Part shown: positions 13,461 through 20,366 of the stretch, piece by piece | Layout: every line of letters starts with the position of its first letter | Numbering within the stretch: the first letter of the stretch is position 1 | DNA from: Minisyncoccota bacterium | Lineage (GTDB): Bacteria; Patescibacteriota; Minisyncoccia; UBA6257; 2-01-FULL-56-20 | Length of the DNA: 20,366 nucleotides | Assembly (NCBI GenBank): GCA_031291905.1 | Contig: JARLIC010000005.1 | Location: forward strand, 1-20,366 | Direction of reading: 5' to 3' | Notes under the pieces: model-generated | What the model was told of the DNA's origin: nothing | Seen by the model: only the letters and a program-made list of their open reading frames with translations | Database searches by the model: none | Made by a program: the position numbers and the translations under genes

Positions 13461-13531
13461 AGCGGGATACCAGAATCGGACTGGCGCCTCAACCTTGGGA
13501 AGGTCGTGTACTACCACTATACTAATCCCGC
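13461..13531 (-). tRNA. tRNA-Gly (anticodon CCC)
   Basis: Folds as a complete cloverleaf on the minus strand. The acceptor stem is GCGGGAT/ATCCCGC (7 bp). The D stem GTAT/GTAC encloses a loop with GG. The anticodon stem CGACC/GGTTG encloses TTCCCAA, giving anticodon CCC, which reads GGG glycine codons. The T stem GCCAG/CTGGT has a G-U pair at its base. The discriminator is U, as usual for bacterial tRNA-Gly. CCA is not encoded: the next bases are CAA, in the terminator stem, so CCA must be added enzymatically. The T loop reads TCCGATT, with C instead of the near-universal T at position 55. A TATAGT lies 8 nt upstream. Confidence 0.93.
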
Positions 13532-13539
13532 AACGCTCT

Positions 13540-13545
13540 ACTATA
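13540..13545 (-). promoter_or_regulatory. -10 element of the tRNA-Gly gene
   Basis: TATAGT on the minus strand ends 8 nt before the first tRNA base, so the transcript would begin at or next to the mature 5' end. No clear -35 was seen. Readthrough from the ZnuB-like gene 22 nt upstream is also possible. Confidence 0.5.
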
Positions 13546-13553
13546 GTAACGAA

Positions 13554-14324
13554 TCAGACCTTTTTCTTCAACAGGCTCAATACGAAGAACCCGGCCGCGG
13601 TGACGACGACGGTCGCGCCGGGTTCGAGTCCGTACACGTGCGCGATGACGAAGCCGATGATGACGGAGAGCATGGAGAGCGCGACGGAGGCGACGAGGAA
13701 CTTGCCGAGCGTGTGGGTGAGCTGCCGCGCGGCGGAGGCGGGGATGATGATGAGCGAACCGACAAGGAGCGCGCCGAGGAACCGGAGGCTCACGAGGATC
13801 GCAAGGCCGAAGAGCAGCAGGAACCACAGGTTCACCGCATCCACATTGATGCCTGCCGACTGCGCAAGTTCCGGCGAGAAGAGCGCGATGATCAGCTTGT
13901 TGCGCAGTATCCAGAGCGCCGCGACGACGAAGATGCTCACCGCGATGCCGAACGCGAATTCGCCTATCGAGATGGACCCGAAGCCTCCGAAGAGCGCATC
14001 CACAAGGTCTTCCGTCGAATTGATGAGGAGCGCGCCGAGCGCGACCGAACTTGCAAAGAGCACGCCGATCGCCGCCTCGGCGGAAAGTTCCGTCCTGCGC
14101 TGGAGCATCCAGATGAGGATGATGCCGACGAAAAGCGTGAGCCCGCCGCCGATGAGCGGGTTGATCCTCCATATGATCGCGAGGCCGAGGCCGGGGATCG
14201 CGATATGCGACATGACGTCGCCCGCGAGGATAGTCTTCTTCATGAGCGCGAACGCGCCAACGAGGCCCGCGGCCGCGGCGCCGAAGACCGGCAGGATGAT
14301 ACCGTAGAGTTCGTTAGTCGGCAT
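13554..14324 (-). CDS. metal-ion (Zn/Mn) ABC transporter permease, ZnuB-like
   Basis: A 256-residue polytopic membrane protein of the ABC-3 family. The N-terminal helix region contains PVFGAAAAGLVGAFALMKK, followed by the family stretch GDVMSHIAIPGLGLAI (about 35-50), close to the usual D-x-x-SHA-x-x-PG pattern with Ile in place of the Ala. Further helices carry IGVLFASSVALGALLI (about 103-118) and the late SLRFLGALLVGSLIIIPASAARQL (about 178-201), also typical. It ends with a Lys-rich SLLKKKV tail. Its start overlaps the ATPase gene by 11 nt, showing translational coupling. No metal-binding lipoprotein gene is next to the pair within the window. Such systems import zinc or manganese; the His-rich tail of the partner ATPase points to a transition metal. 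Confidence 0.9.
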   Translation of the reverse strand: MPTNELYGIILPVFGAAAAGLVGAFALMKKTILAGDVMSHIAIPGLGLAIIWRINPLIGGGLTLFVGIILIWMLQRRTELSAEAAIGVLFASSVALGALLINSTEDLVDALFGGFGSISIGEFAFGIAVSIFVVAALWILRNKLIIALFSPELAQSAGINVDAVNLWFLLLFGLAILVSLRFLGALLVGSLIIIPASAARQLTHTLGKFLVASVALSMLSVIIGFVIAHVYGLEPGATVVVTAAGFFVLSLLKKKV

Positions 14325-15087
14325 GAGGGTGGTCGTTATCGGGAGCGTGATCGTGCCGGCGGCCTTCGCCGCCTTTAAAATTGTCTTCGTGCGAATGCAC
14401 GAAGTGGTGGAAATATTTGTGCGGGCCGTAGAGCTTCTCCAGCGCTTCCGGAGTGAGCGCCTCCTCCGGCGTACCGTAGCTTATCTCCTCGCGGTTGATG
14501 CAGAGCACCCGCGTGGCGTAGCGATAGACGAAGCTGAGATCGTGCGACACGAGGATGACCGTCATGCCGAACCGGTCCTGCAGGCGGTGGATGAGCTCGT
14601 ACACCTGCTCCTCGCCGGATTTGTCGATGCTCGCGGTCGGTTCGTCGAGGATGAGCACGTTCGGTTTGCCGAGAAGCGCGAACGCGATGAGCGCGCGCTG
14701 GAACTGGCCGCCCGAAAGATGGCCGACCGGCGTCTCGAGGATGCGCTCGTCGAGGCCGACGGTGGTCTTTATCTCTTCTATATCCTTGCGCGAGAGGTTC
14801 TGCACCGCGGCCTTCGCTTCGAATAGGTTGCGGAAATTGATCGGCAGGTGCCGGTCGGCATCGATCTTCTGCGGCACGTAGCCGAGCCTGGCGCCCGCGC
14901 CCCACGCGATCGAGCCGCGGTAGGGGACCATCTTGAGGAGTGCGCGGAGGAATACGCTCTTGCCCGCGCCGTTCGGGCCGATGACGGCGAGCGATTCGCC
15001 TTCGGGAAGCGAAAGGCTCACGCTGCGGAGCGCCTGTACATCGTCAAAAGTGACGGAAAGGTCGGATATGGTGAGGATGGCGGACAT
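14314..15087 (-). CDS. metal-ion ABC transporter ATPase with His-rich tail, ZnuC-like
   Basis: A 257-residue ATPase of the metal-import ABC group. Walker A GPNGAGKS (37-44, followed by Val instead of the usual Thr), Q-loop YVPQ (70-73), signature LSGGQFQRA (124-132), Walker B VLILDEP (144-150), H-loop SHD (181-183). YVPQK and EPTASID are typical of ZnuC/MntB-like proteins. The C-terminus (221-257) carries nine histidines (HKYFHHFVHSH, then HDH and HPH) and several Asp/Glu, a likely metal-sensing or storage tail. The start at 15087 was preferred to the ATG at 15096 because the latter overlaps the -10 TACAAT and would not be on the mRNA. It overlaps the permease start by 11 nt. The divergent neighbour is the DUF11 gene. 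Confidence 0.93.
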   Translation of the reverse strand: MSAILTISDLSVTFDDVQALRSVSLSLPEGESLAVIGPNGAGKSVFLRALLKMVPYRGSIAWGAGARLGYVPQKIDADRHLPINFRNLFEAKAAVQNLSRKDIEEIKTTVGLDERILETPVGHLSGGQFQRALIAFALLGKPNVLILDEPTASIDKSGEEQVYELIHRLQDRFGMTVILVSHDLSFVYRYATRVLCINREEISYGTPEEALTPEALEKLYGPHKYFHHFVHSHEDNFKGGEGRRHDHAPDNDHPHAD

Positions 15088-15094
15088 GGATTCC

Positions 15095-15103
15095 ATTGTA
15101 GCA
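15095..15103 (-). promoter_or_regulatory. extended -10 promoter of the znuCB-like operon
   Basis: TGCTACAAT on the minus strand: TACAAT with the TGn extension, ending 7 nt before the ATG at 15087. This predicts a leaderless mRNA. No Zur-like or Fur-like palindrome was recognised around it. Confidence 0.6.
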
Positions 15104-15244
15104 TTTTTGCGGCGTTTTGGCGCCTCCCGGCGCGGTCCGAAAACTTGCCTTATTTCTTGTTTTGTGATATATATACGACAGCGTTTTTACAGAGTTTGCT
15201 CTTTGACAACCATATTTTTTTCCGGCCCTTTTACACGTTAATTT

Positions 15245-15274
15245 TTGTTGAAAGAGTCGAGAAAAAAATAAATA
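15245..15274 (+). promoter_or_regulatory. promoter of the DUF11 surface-protein gene
   Basis: TTGTTG (15245-15250), an 18-nt spacer, and TAAATA (15269-15274), ending 8 nt before the ATG at 15283. A TAAAAT at 15273-15278, 4 nt before the ATG, is an alternative -10. The 180-nt AT-rich gap also has a TTGACA (15203-15208) without a well-spaced partner and a TGATATATA at about 15167-15175, so more than one start site is possible. Confidence 0.45.
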
Positions 15275-15282
15275 AAATAAGG

Positions 15283-18200
15283 ATGTACAAAACAATCCAA
15301 ATGTTTCTTAAGCGCGGGCGCAAGCCCGTGCAGCACACGGCGAAGGGATTGTTGAAGATGGCGCTTTTTGCGATCATCGTCTCGTCCTCCGTCTTCCCGG
15401 TGGGAAGCCTGGCATCGTTCGGAACGGCCGCGCCGCAGACCGCATATGCATGGGGTTCGTGCGCGATCGCTACGGCGATATCCAATACCGTGGCGAGTGC
15501 CACGCCGAGCGTGGGTGACACCGTCACCTATACGTTGAACGGCGCACCGGCATTCACCGCGGAAACGCACGAGATCGTGACCGATCTTGTCCCTTCCGGC
15601 CTTACGTTCGTTTCGGCAAGCGCTTCGACAGGAACGTATGACGGCGCGACGGGCATCTGGGACCTCGGTACGCTTAACGGTGCGAACTCGATCACCCTCG
15701 TGATCACCGCGACCGTGAATGCCGGCACCGAAGGCCAGACGATCACCAACACCCCGAGCGTGAAGTACATACAGAGCCATTGCACCGCCAGTTCGGCCGT
15801 GACGACCGCGACGCTTACCGTCGCCGGATCCGGCACGCCGACCTCGACGCCCGCAAAGGCGGACCTCTCCGTAAAGAAGACCGTCGATAATGCGACGCCT
15901 TACGAAGGGGACACGGTGCACTACACGATCACGGTCAAGGACCGCGGCCCCGCGACCTCGACGGGCGCGGTTGCCACCGATACCCTGCCTTCCGGACTCA
16001 CGTTCGAGAATGCGACGGCATCGGTCGGCAGCTACTCCTCTTCGACGGGCGTGTGGACGATCGGCGACATGGCGAACGGAGCGACCGCGACCCTCGCGAT
16101 CGCCGCGCTCGTGAACGCGAGCACCACGGGTGCCACGATCACAAACACCGCGACCGTGGGCGAATCGGCCTCAACCACCGATTGCAATCTCTCCAACAAC
16201 AGCTCGAGCGTGTCGCTCAAGGTCCAACCGACCGTGGCGACCTCCACTTCGGCAGATATCTCCATCGCAAAATCGGTCGATACCACATCGACCGTGGAAG
16301 GTTCATTGGTCAACTACACGATCAGCGTCACGGACCTTGGTCCGGCGACCTCGACCGGCGTAGTGGCCACCGACACCCTTCCCTCGGGCCTTACGTTCGT
16401 TTCCGCGACCTCGTCGACGGGAACCTACTCGAGCTCGACGGGCGCGTGGACGATCGGCGACCTTTCGCCGAACGCCACCGCGACCCTCGCAATTGCCGCG
16501 ACCGTGAAGAGCGGCACTGCGAACACCACGATCACGAACACCGCGATCGTCAGCGAGACCTCCACCGAAAGCGATCCGAACACGGCGAACAATTCGTCGA
16601 GCGTATCGATCGCGGTGCTGGGTTCCGCCCCGTGTTCGCTCACTGCTGCCCAGTTCGAGGCGGCGGTCACGAGCGGCGCGATCGATTGGAATTCGATCGT
16701 GCTCGGCACGAGCACGGCTTCGTTCAAAATAACGAACCATACCTCGTGCACCGCTCCGATCAGCCTTGCCTCATGGAAGATGTCCGTGGCGCAGAACGGG
16801 CCGCACTGGCTTTCGACCCAACAGCGGTTCGACGTCGCTTCGACCTCGCTTATGGCGAGCTCGACGCAGACGTTGACCGTGAACCTGCCTTCGTGCAGGA
16901 CCCAGGTCGATGCCTATTACGGCCAGGCTCCCGCGTCATTGCTCGACAGCAATCCGTACAGTTATCCGAACGTACCATTCAATCTTGCGTGGACGTTCGC
17001 AAATGCCGGTCTTCCGCTTTGCGGCGCAACGACCTCCACGAGTTTTTCGATCGCAAAGACCGTGGATAATGCATCGCCGAGCGTAGGCAATACGGTGAAT
17101 TACACCGTGACCGTGAACAACACGGGTTTTGCGACCTCGACCGGCGTGGTTGCCACCGACACCTTGCCTTCCGGACTTACGTTCGAGAACGCGACGGCAT
17201 CGGCCGGCAGCTATGCCAGTTCGACCGGTGCATGGACGATCGGCGACATGTCACCCAGCTCTACCGCGATCCTCACGATCGCCGCGGCCGTGAATAACGG
17301 TACCGCGGGCACCATGATCACGAATATTGCGACCGTTGCAAGCAGCACGGCAAGCTCGACGATCACGGTGCAGGGCGGGGGAGGCGGTTCGACCGTCGCG
17401 GATATCGGCGTCAACAAGACCGTCGATAACGCGGCACCGAGCGCCGGCGACATCGTCCACTATACGGTGGCGGTCGGCGATCAGGGCCCCGACGCCTCCA
17501 CGGGCGTCACGGTGCACGACGTTCTGCCTTCACCGGCATTGAGCTTCGTCTCCGCGACGACCACGCAGGGCTCGTACAGCACGAGCACCGGCGATTGGAC
17601 GGTCGGCGCCGTTGCGGCGCATACCACGTCGACGATGATCGTCACGGCGAAGGTCGCCGCGGACCAGGCGGGCAAGACGATCGCGAATACCGCGACTGTC
17701 ACCCAGCTCGGCTCGATCATCGATAACGACCCGGCGAACAATTCGTCGACCGTGTCGATCGTCGTCGCCCCCTCGACCGATGCGAACCTCGCTGTCTCCA
17801 AGACGGCGAACGTCACCTCGACCGTGGAAGGCGGCACGATCAACTACACGATCAGCGTCACGGACCTCGGTCCGGCGACCTCGACCGGCGTAGTGGCGAC
17901 CGATACCTTGCCTTCGACCCTCACCTACGTCTCCGCAACCTCGTCGGTCGGAAGCTATGCTTCCTCGACGGGAACGTGGACGATCGGTGACCTCGCGGCA
18001 AGTTCGACCGCAACCCTTACCATCGCCGCGACCGTGAATACGGGCGTTGCCGGTAGTACGGGCACCACGATCGACAACACCGCGATCGCGAACGGGTCGG
18101 CCTCAAGCACCGATCCCGATCCGAGCAACAACAGCTCGACCGTAGCGGTGTTCATCTACCCGAGCGGCGGCTGCGGAAGCGGCTGTCCGGTCGCAGATAT

Positions 18201-19395
18201 CGCCGTCAACAAGACCGTCGACAAGGCGAATCCCAATCCGGGAGATACGGTCAATTACACGGTACTGGTCGTCAACAACGGTCCCGATGCGGCGACCATT
18301 GTGAATGTGCACGACCAATTGCCGCCGACGACCGCGCTGAGCCTCGCTTCCGCGACCACGTCGCAGGGTTCCTCATATAACTTGAGCACCGGCGATTGGG
18401 ACGTGGGGACGATCGCGCCCAACGCGACCGCGACCCTTATGATCGCCGCAGTCGTCGGGTCGAACCAGGCCGGTAACACGATCGCGAACACCGCGACCGT
18501 CACCGAGCTGAGCTCGATCCTCGATCTGCATCCCGAGAACAACAGCTCGACGGCAACGATCTACGTACAGAGCGGCGGCGGAGGCTGCACCGTCAATTGC
18601 GGTGGCGGCGGAACGCCGACCGGCGAGATCGCCATTGTAAAGACCGTGGACAACGCGAACCCCAAACAGGGTGACACGATCCACTACACTTTGAAGGTGA
18701 CCGCGTCCGGCCCTTCACCCTCACAGGGGGTGGTGGCCAACGATACGCTGCCGAGCGGCGTGACCCTTGTTTCCGCGACCACATCCATCGGCACGTACGA
18801 TAGTGCGACCGGTGTGTGGACGATAGGGAACATGAGCAACGGCCAGTCGGGGACCCTCGTGATCACCGCAACGGTGAACGCGAGCGACACCGACGGGCAG
18901 AAGATCACGAACACGGGCACGGTGAAGGAATCGCCGGCCGTGAACGATCAGAACTCCGGCAACAACACTTCGAGCGTGACCATCACGGTGGGCACCTCGG
19001 GTGGCGGCGGGACGGTCCTCGGCTCAAGCACGAGCACCGGCCAGGTCCTCGGAGCTTCGACCTGCGGCATCTATCTCAACGACTACATTCATCCGAACCG
19101 AAAGGAATTGAATGATCCGAACGAGGTGAAGAAGCTGCAGGTGTTCCTGAACCAGTACATGGGAAGCACCCTGCCGATCACCGGCTACTACGGTCCTTTG
19201 ACCATTGCGGAGGTGAATCAGTTCCAGGTGAAGTACCATTCGGAGGTTCTGAGTTCGTGGGTTCCCCTCGGGCTCCCGACCGAGTTCACTCCCACCAATT
19301 ACGTCTATGAGACGACGAAACGGTGGATCAACTTGATCATGTGCCCTTCGCTCAACATACCGATGCCGGCCCTGACGGTCGACAACGGGGAATAG
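15283..19395 (+). CDS. giant secreted DUF11-repeat surface protein with peptidoglycan-binding C-terminus
   Basis: A 1370-residue exported protein. The N-terminus is a basic tail (KRGRK) and hydrophobic helix (KMALFAIIVSSSVFPVGSLA) with a likely signal-peptidase site after AYA (near residue 57). Eight DUF11-type beta-sandwich repeats begin near residues 60, 193, 324, 586, 705, 834, 970 and 1114. Most share the pattern K-T/S-V-D, GDTVxYT, GPATSTGVVATDTLPSGLTF, TGxWTIG and DPxNNSS. Between repeats 3 and 4 lies a different, Cys-containing domain (about 447-583). Gly-rich linkers (GGGGGS, GGCGSGC, GGGGCTVNCGGGG) separate later repeats. The last 115 residues (KKLQVFLNQYMG, then PITGYYGPLTIAEVNQFQ) form a PG_binding_1-like domain that may fix it to the cell wall. 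The start at 15283 is set by the promoter; the frame stays open upstream antisense to the ATPase gene. Its role is probably adhesion or surface-layer structure (inference). Confidence 0.9.
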   Translation: MYKTIQMFLKRGRKPVQHTAKGLLKMALFAIIVSSSVFPVGSLASFGTAAPQTAYAWGSCAIATAISNTVASATPSVGDTVTYTLNGAPAFTAETHEIVTDLVPSGLTFVSASASTGTYDGATGIWDLGTLNGANSITLVITATVNAGTEGQTITNTPSVKYIQSHCTASSAVTTATLTVAGSGTPTSTPAKADLSVKKTVDNATPYEGDTVHYTITVKDRGPATSTGAVATDTLPSGLTFENATASVGSYSSSTGVWTIGDMANGATATLAIAALVNASTTGATITNTATVGESASTTDCNLSNNSSSVSLKVQPTVATSTSADISIAKSVDTTSTVEGSLVNYTISVTDLGPATSTGVVATDTLPSGLTFVSATSSTGTYSSSTGAWTIGDLSPNATATLAIAATVKSGTANTTITNTAIVSETSTESDPNTANNSSSVSIAVLGSAPCSLTAAQFEAAVTSGAIDWNSIVLGTSTASFKITNHTSCTAPISLASWKMSVAQNGPHWLSTQQRFDVASTSLMASSTQTLTVNLPSCRTQVDAYYGQAPASLLDSNPYSYPNVPFNLAWTFANAGLPLCGATTSTSFSIAKTVDNASPSVGNTVNYTVTVNNTGFATSTGVVATDTLPSGLTFENATASAGSYASSTGAWTIGDMSPSSTAILTIAAAVNNGTAGTMITNIATVASSTASSTITVQGGGGGSTVADIGVNKTVDNAAPSAGDIVHYTVAVGDQGPDASTGVTVHDVLPSPALSFVSATTTQGSYSTSTGDWTVGAVAAHTTSTMIVTAKVAADQAGKTIANTATVTQLGSIIDNDPANNSSTVSIVVAPSTDANLAVSKTANVTSTVEGGTINYTISVTDLGPATSTGVVATDTLPSTLTYVSATSSVGSYASSTGTWTIGDLAASSTATLTIAATVNTGVAGSTGTTIDNTAIANGSASSTDPDPSNNSSTVAVFIYPSGGCGSGCPVADIAVNKTVDKANPNPGDTVNYTVLVVNNGPDAATIVNVHDQLPPTTALSLASATTSQGSSYNLSTGDWDVGTIAPNATATLMIAAVVGSNQAGNTIANTATVTELSSILDLHPENNSSTATIYVQSGGGGCTVNCGGGGTPTGEIAIVKTVDNANPKQGDTIHYTLKVTASGPSPSQGVVANDTLPSGVTLVSATTSIGTYDSATGVWTIGNMSNGQSGTLVITATVNASDTDGQKITNTGTVKESPAVNDQNSGNNTSSVTITVGTSGGGGTVLGSSTSTGQVLGASTCGIYLNDYIHPNRKELNDPNEVKKLQVFLNQYMGSTLPITGYYGPLTIAEVNQFQVKYHSEVLSSWVPLGLPTEFTPTNYVYETTKRWINLIMCPSLNIPMPALTVDNGE

Positions 19396-19419
19396 CCGAT
19401 CCGGCGAACAAGCGATAAA

Positions 19420-19463
19420 AAATAACACAACACCCCTGCTGCAGCAGGGGTGTTGTGTTATTT
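19420..19463. terminator. 22-bp perfect palindromic terminator
   Basis: A 44-nt perfect palindrome: the left arm 19420-19441 and right arm 19442-19463 are fully complementary, centred on CTGCTG/CAGCAG, with an A-rich start and a TTATTT end. It lies 24 nt after the DUF11 stop and just upstream of the CAP gene promoter. Confidence 0.85.
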
Positions 19464-19472
19464 ATGGGGTTA

Positions 19473-19481
19473 TGATATAAT
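19473..19481 (+). promoter_or_regulatory. extended -10 promoter of the CAP gene
   Basis: TGATATAAT: a perfect -10 (19476-19481) with the TGn extension, ending 7 nt before the ATG at 19489. This predicts a leaderless mRNA. Confidence 0.65.
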
Positions 19482-19488
19482 ATTAACC

Positions 19489-20366
19489 ATGAAGGAAAAG
19501 ATATCCCGGTGGCTCAGGACCTATTTCATCCCTCACGAGGGCAACGACCATAAACCCCATATTCTGCGGCCCAGGACGGTCGCGTTCGTCTGCCTTATCG
19601 CGCTCGTCGCCGAGGTGGCGTTCATGCTCACCGTGACCTATGTCGTGCCCCGTTCGAGGTTCTTCGGCATCATCGAGGCGAATGCGCTCGTGGACGAGAC
19701 CAACCAGGCGCGTACCGCCGACAATTTGGGCGAGCTTACGATTAGTCCGCTTCTTACCGCGGCGGCGCAGCAGAAGGCGAACGACATGGTCGCCAACGAT
19801 TATTTCGCGCATACGAGTCCGCAGGGCCTCACGCCGTGGGATTGGTTCGCGAAGGTCGGCTATCAGTTCAGCTTTGCCGGCGAGAACCTCGCGGTGAACT
19901 TTTCCGATTCGCAGGACGTGACGAACGCATGGATGAACTCGCCGGAGCACCGCGCGAACATCCTGAACGGCGCGTACACCGAGATCGGCATCGCGACCGC
20001 GCAGGGGACCTACGAAGGCAAGCCGGCGATCTACGTCGTCCAGGAGTTCGGTACGCCCGCATCGGCGCCTATCGCATTCGTGAATGGAGCATCCGCCGCG
20101 GTCGCCGCGAGCGTGCCGGCAGAGACCGCGCCCGTGAAACCAGTGACAAAGCCCGCGGCAAAACCGATTACTAAACCAAAACCGGCGGCATCGCTTTCCT
20201 CTTCGTCCGCCGAAAATGTCACCACTTCCGTGTCGGCAGTGGCGGTAAATGGTGTGGAAACGACAACTCAAACTCGGATCGACACTTCGACCGTTTTGGC
20301 GGCCACTACCGTCATCGCGCCGGCTCCGCAGCTCAATGCGTTCCAGCGGCTGATATCCGATCCAAA
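19489..20366 (+). CDS. membrane-anchored CAP/SCP (YkwD-like) domain protein, 3' end outside window
   Basis: The frame is open from the ATG at 19489 to the window end (292 codons), so the gene is truncated on the right. A basic cytoplasmic N-terminus (about 1-30) is followed by a membrane helix (about 31-54) and an extracytoplasmic CAP domain (about 62-190). The domain shows the bacterial YkwD pattern: MVANDYFAHTSPQGLTPWDW (100-119, His108), AGENLA (130-135, Glu132), and AWMNSPEHRANILN (147-160, with SPEH). These are the conserved His and Glu residues of the CAP cavity. A Pro/Lys/Ala-rich linker (about 205-235, KPVTKPAAKPITKPKP) and a Ser/Thr-rich segment follow. CAP proteins of this kind are surface or secreted proteins of uncertain activity. 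It lies right after the DUF11 gene but has its own promoter behind a terminator. Confidence 0.93.
   Translation, partial: MKEKISRWLRTYFIPHEGNDHKPHILRPRTVAFVCLIALVAEVAFMLTVTYVVPRSRFFGIIEANALVDETNQARTADNLGELTISPLLTAAAQQKANDMVANDYFAHTSPQGLTPWDWFAKVGYQFSFAGENLAVNFSDSQDVTNAWMNSPEHRANILNGAYTEIGIATAQGTYEGKPAIYVVQEFGTPASAPIAFVNGASAAVAASVPAETAPVKPVTKPAAKPITKPKPAASLSSSSAENVTTSVSAVAVNGVETTTQTRIDTSTVLAATTVIAPAPQLNAFQRLISDP

Noticed and set aside
13458..14378. Plus-strand frame antisense to the ZnuB-like gene
   Set aside because: It runs through the tRNA gene and has highly charged, repetitive composition; the minus-strand frame has clear ABC-3 permease motifs.
14848..15282. Upstream extension of the DUF11 frame
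   Set aside because: This part is antisense to the ATPase gene, lacks a promoter, and would bury the signal peptide; the start at 15283 has both promoter and signal-peptide support.
15460..19010. DUF11 repeats considered as a CRISPR array or tandem DNA repeat
   Set aside because: Units are about 350-430 bp, coding throughout, and diverged; there are no short identical repeats with unique spacers.
1..20366. Alternative genetic code (TGA as glycine)
   Set aside because: The FtsB-like, DUF488 and ZnuB-like genes end at TGA where the protein families end, and the real genes contain no internal TGA.

Overview
The window looks like a chromosomal segment from a Candidate Phyla Radiation (Patescibacteria) bacterium of Parcubacteria or Kaiserbacteria type. 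This rests on gene content: a DUF4012 membrane protein, a GT39-like glycosyltransferase, a giant DUF11-repeat surface protein with a peptidoglycan-binding tail, a membrane-anchored CAP protein, and small divergent FtsQ and FtsB proteins, all in compact GC-rich DNA. TGA is used as a true stop (FtsB-like, DUF488, ZnuB-like genes), so the UGA=Gly code of Gracilibacteria/Absconditabacteria does not apply. The lineage is inference; no database search was possible.

Layout. Positions 1-1679 hold the 3' part of serS and an FtsQ-type division gene. A convergent GT39-like glycosyltransferase (1840-3810, minus) starts back to back with the DUF4012 gene (3864-5966), which is followed by lepA/EF4 (6015-7811). 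Positions 7930-9374 carry small genes: a DUF2934-like protein, a 30-residue zinc-knuckle protein, an FtsB/DivIC-like protein and a DUF488 protein. Positions 9502-13376 form an AbrB - MacA-like adaptor - MacB-like ATPase - permease operon, visibly more AT-rich than its surroundings. A minus-strand block follows: tRNA-Gly(CCC) and a ZnuB/ZnuC-like metal-ion ABC pair with a His-rich ATPase tail. The right end holds the 1370-residue DUF11 protein (15283-19395), a strong palindromic terminator, and a CAP/YkwD-like gene that runs off the window.

Two signals stand out. First, large palindromic elements sit at the 3' ends of ftsQ (1662-1813) and lepA (7795-7935). Their outer arms contain the last codons and stop codon of the host gene, copied in inverted orientation, with perfect stems of 34 and 40 bp. 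Their interiors share a 23-nt identical core, and both contain a hairpin with the same TGCT loop but a different, still fully paired stem. They look like members of one hairpin family that copied host gene ends by fold-back synthesis. Second, eight protein genes have a -10 hexamer only 4-9 nt, mostly 6-9 nt, before the start codon and no Shine-Dalgarno sequence, suggesting widespread leaderless transcription. The DUF2934-like and DUF488 genes are exceptions with clear Shine-Dalgarno sequences.

Together the genes serve translation (SerS, EF4, tRNA-Gly), division (FtsQ, FtsB-like), and the cell surface and transport (glycosyltransferase, DUF4012, DUF11, CAP, two ABC systems).
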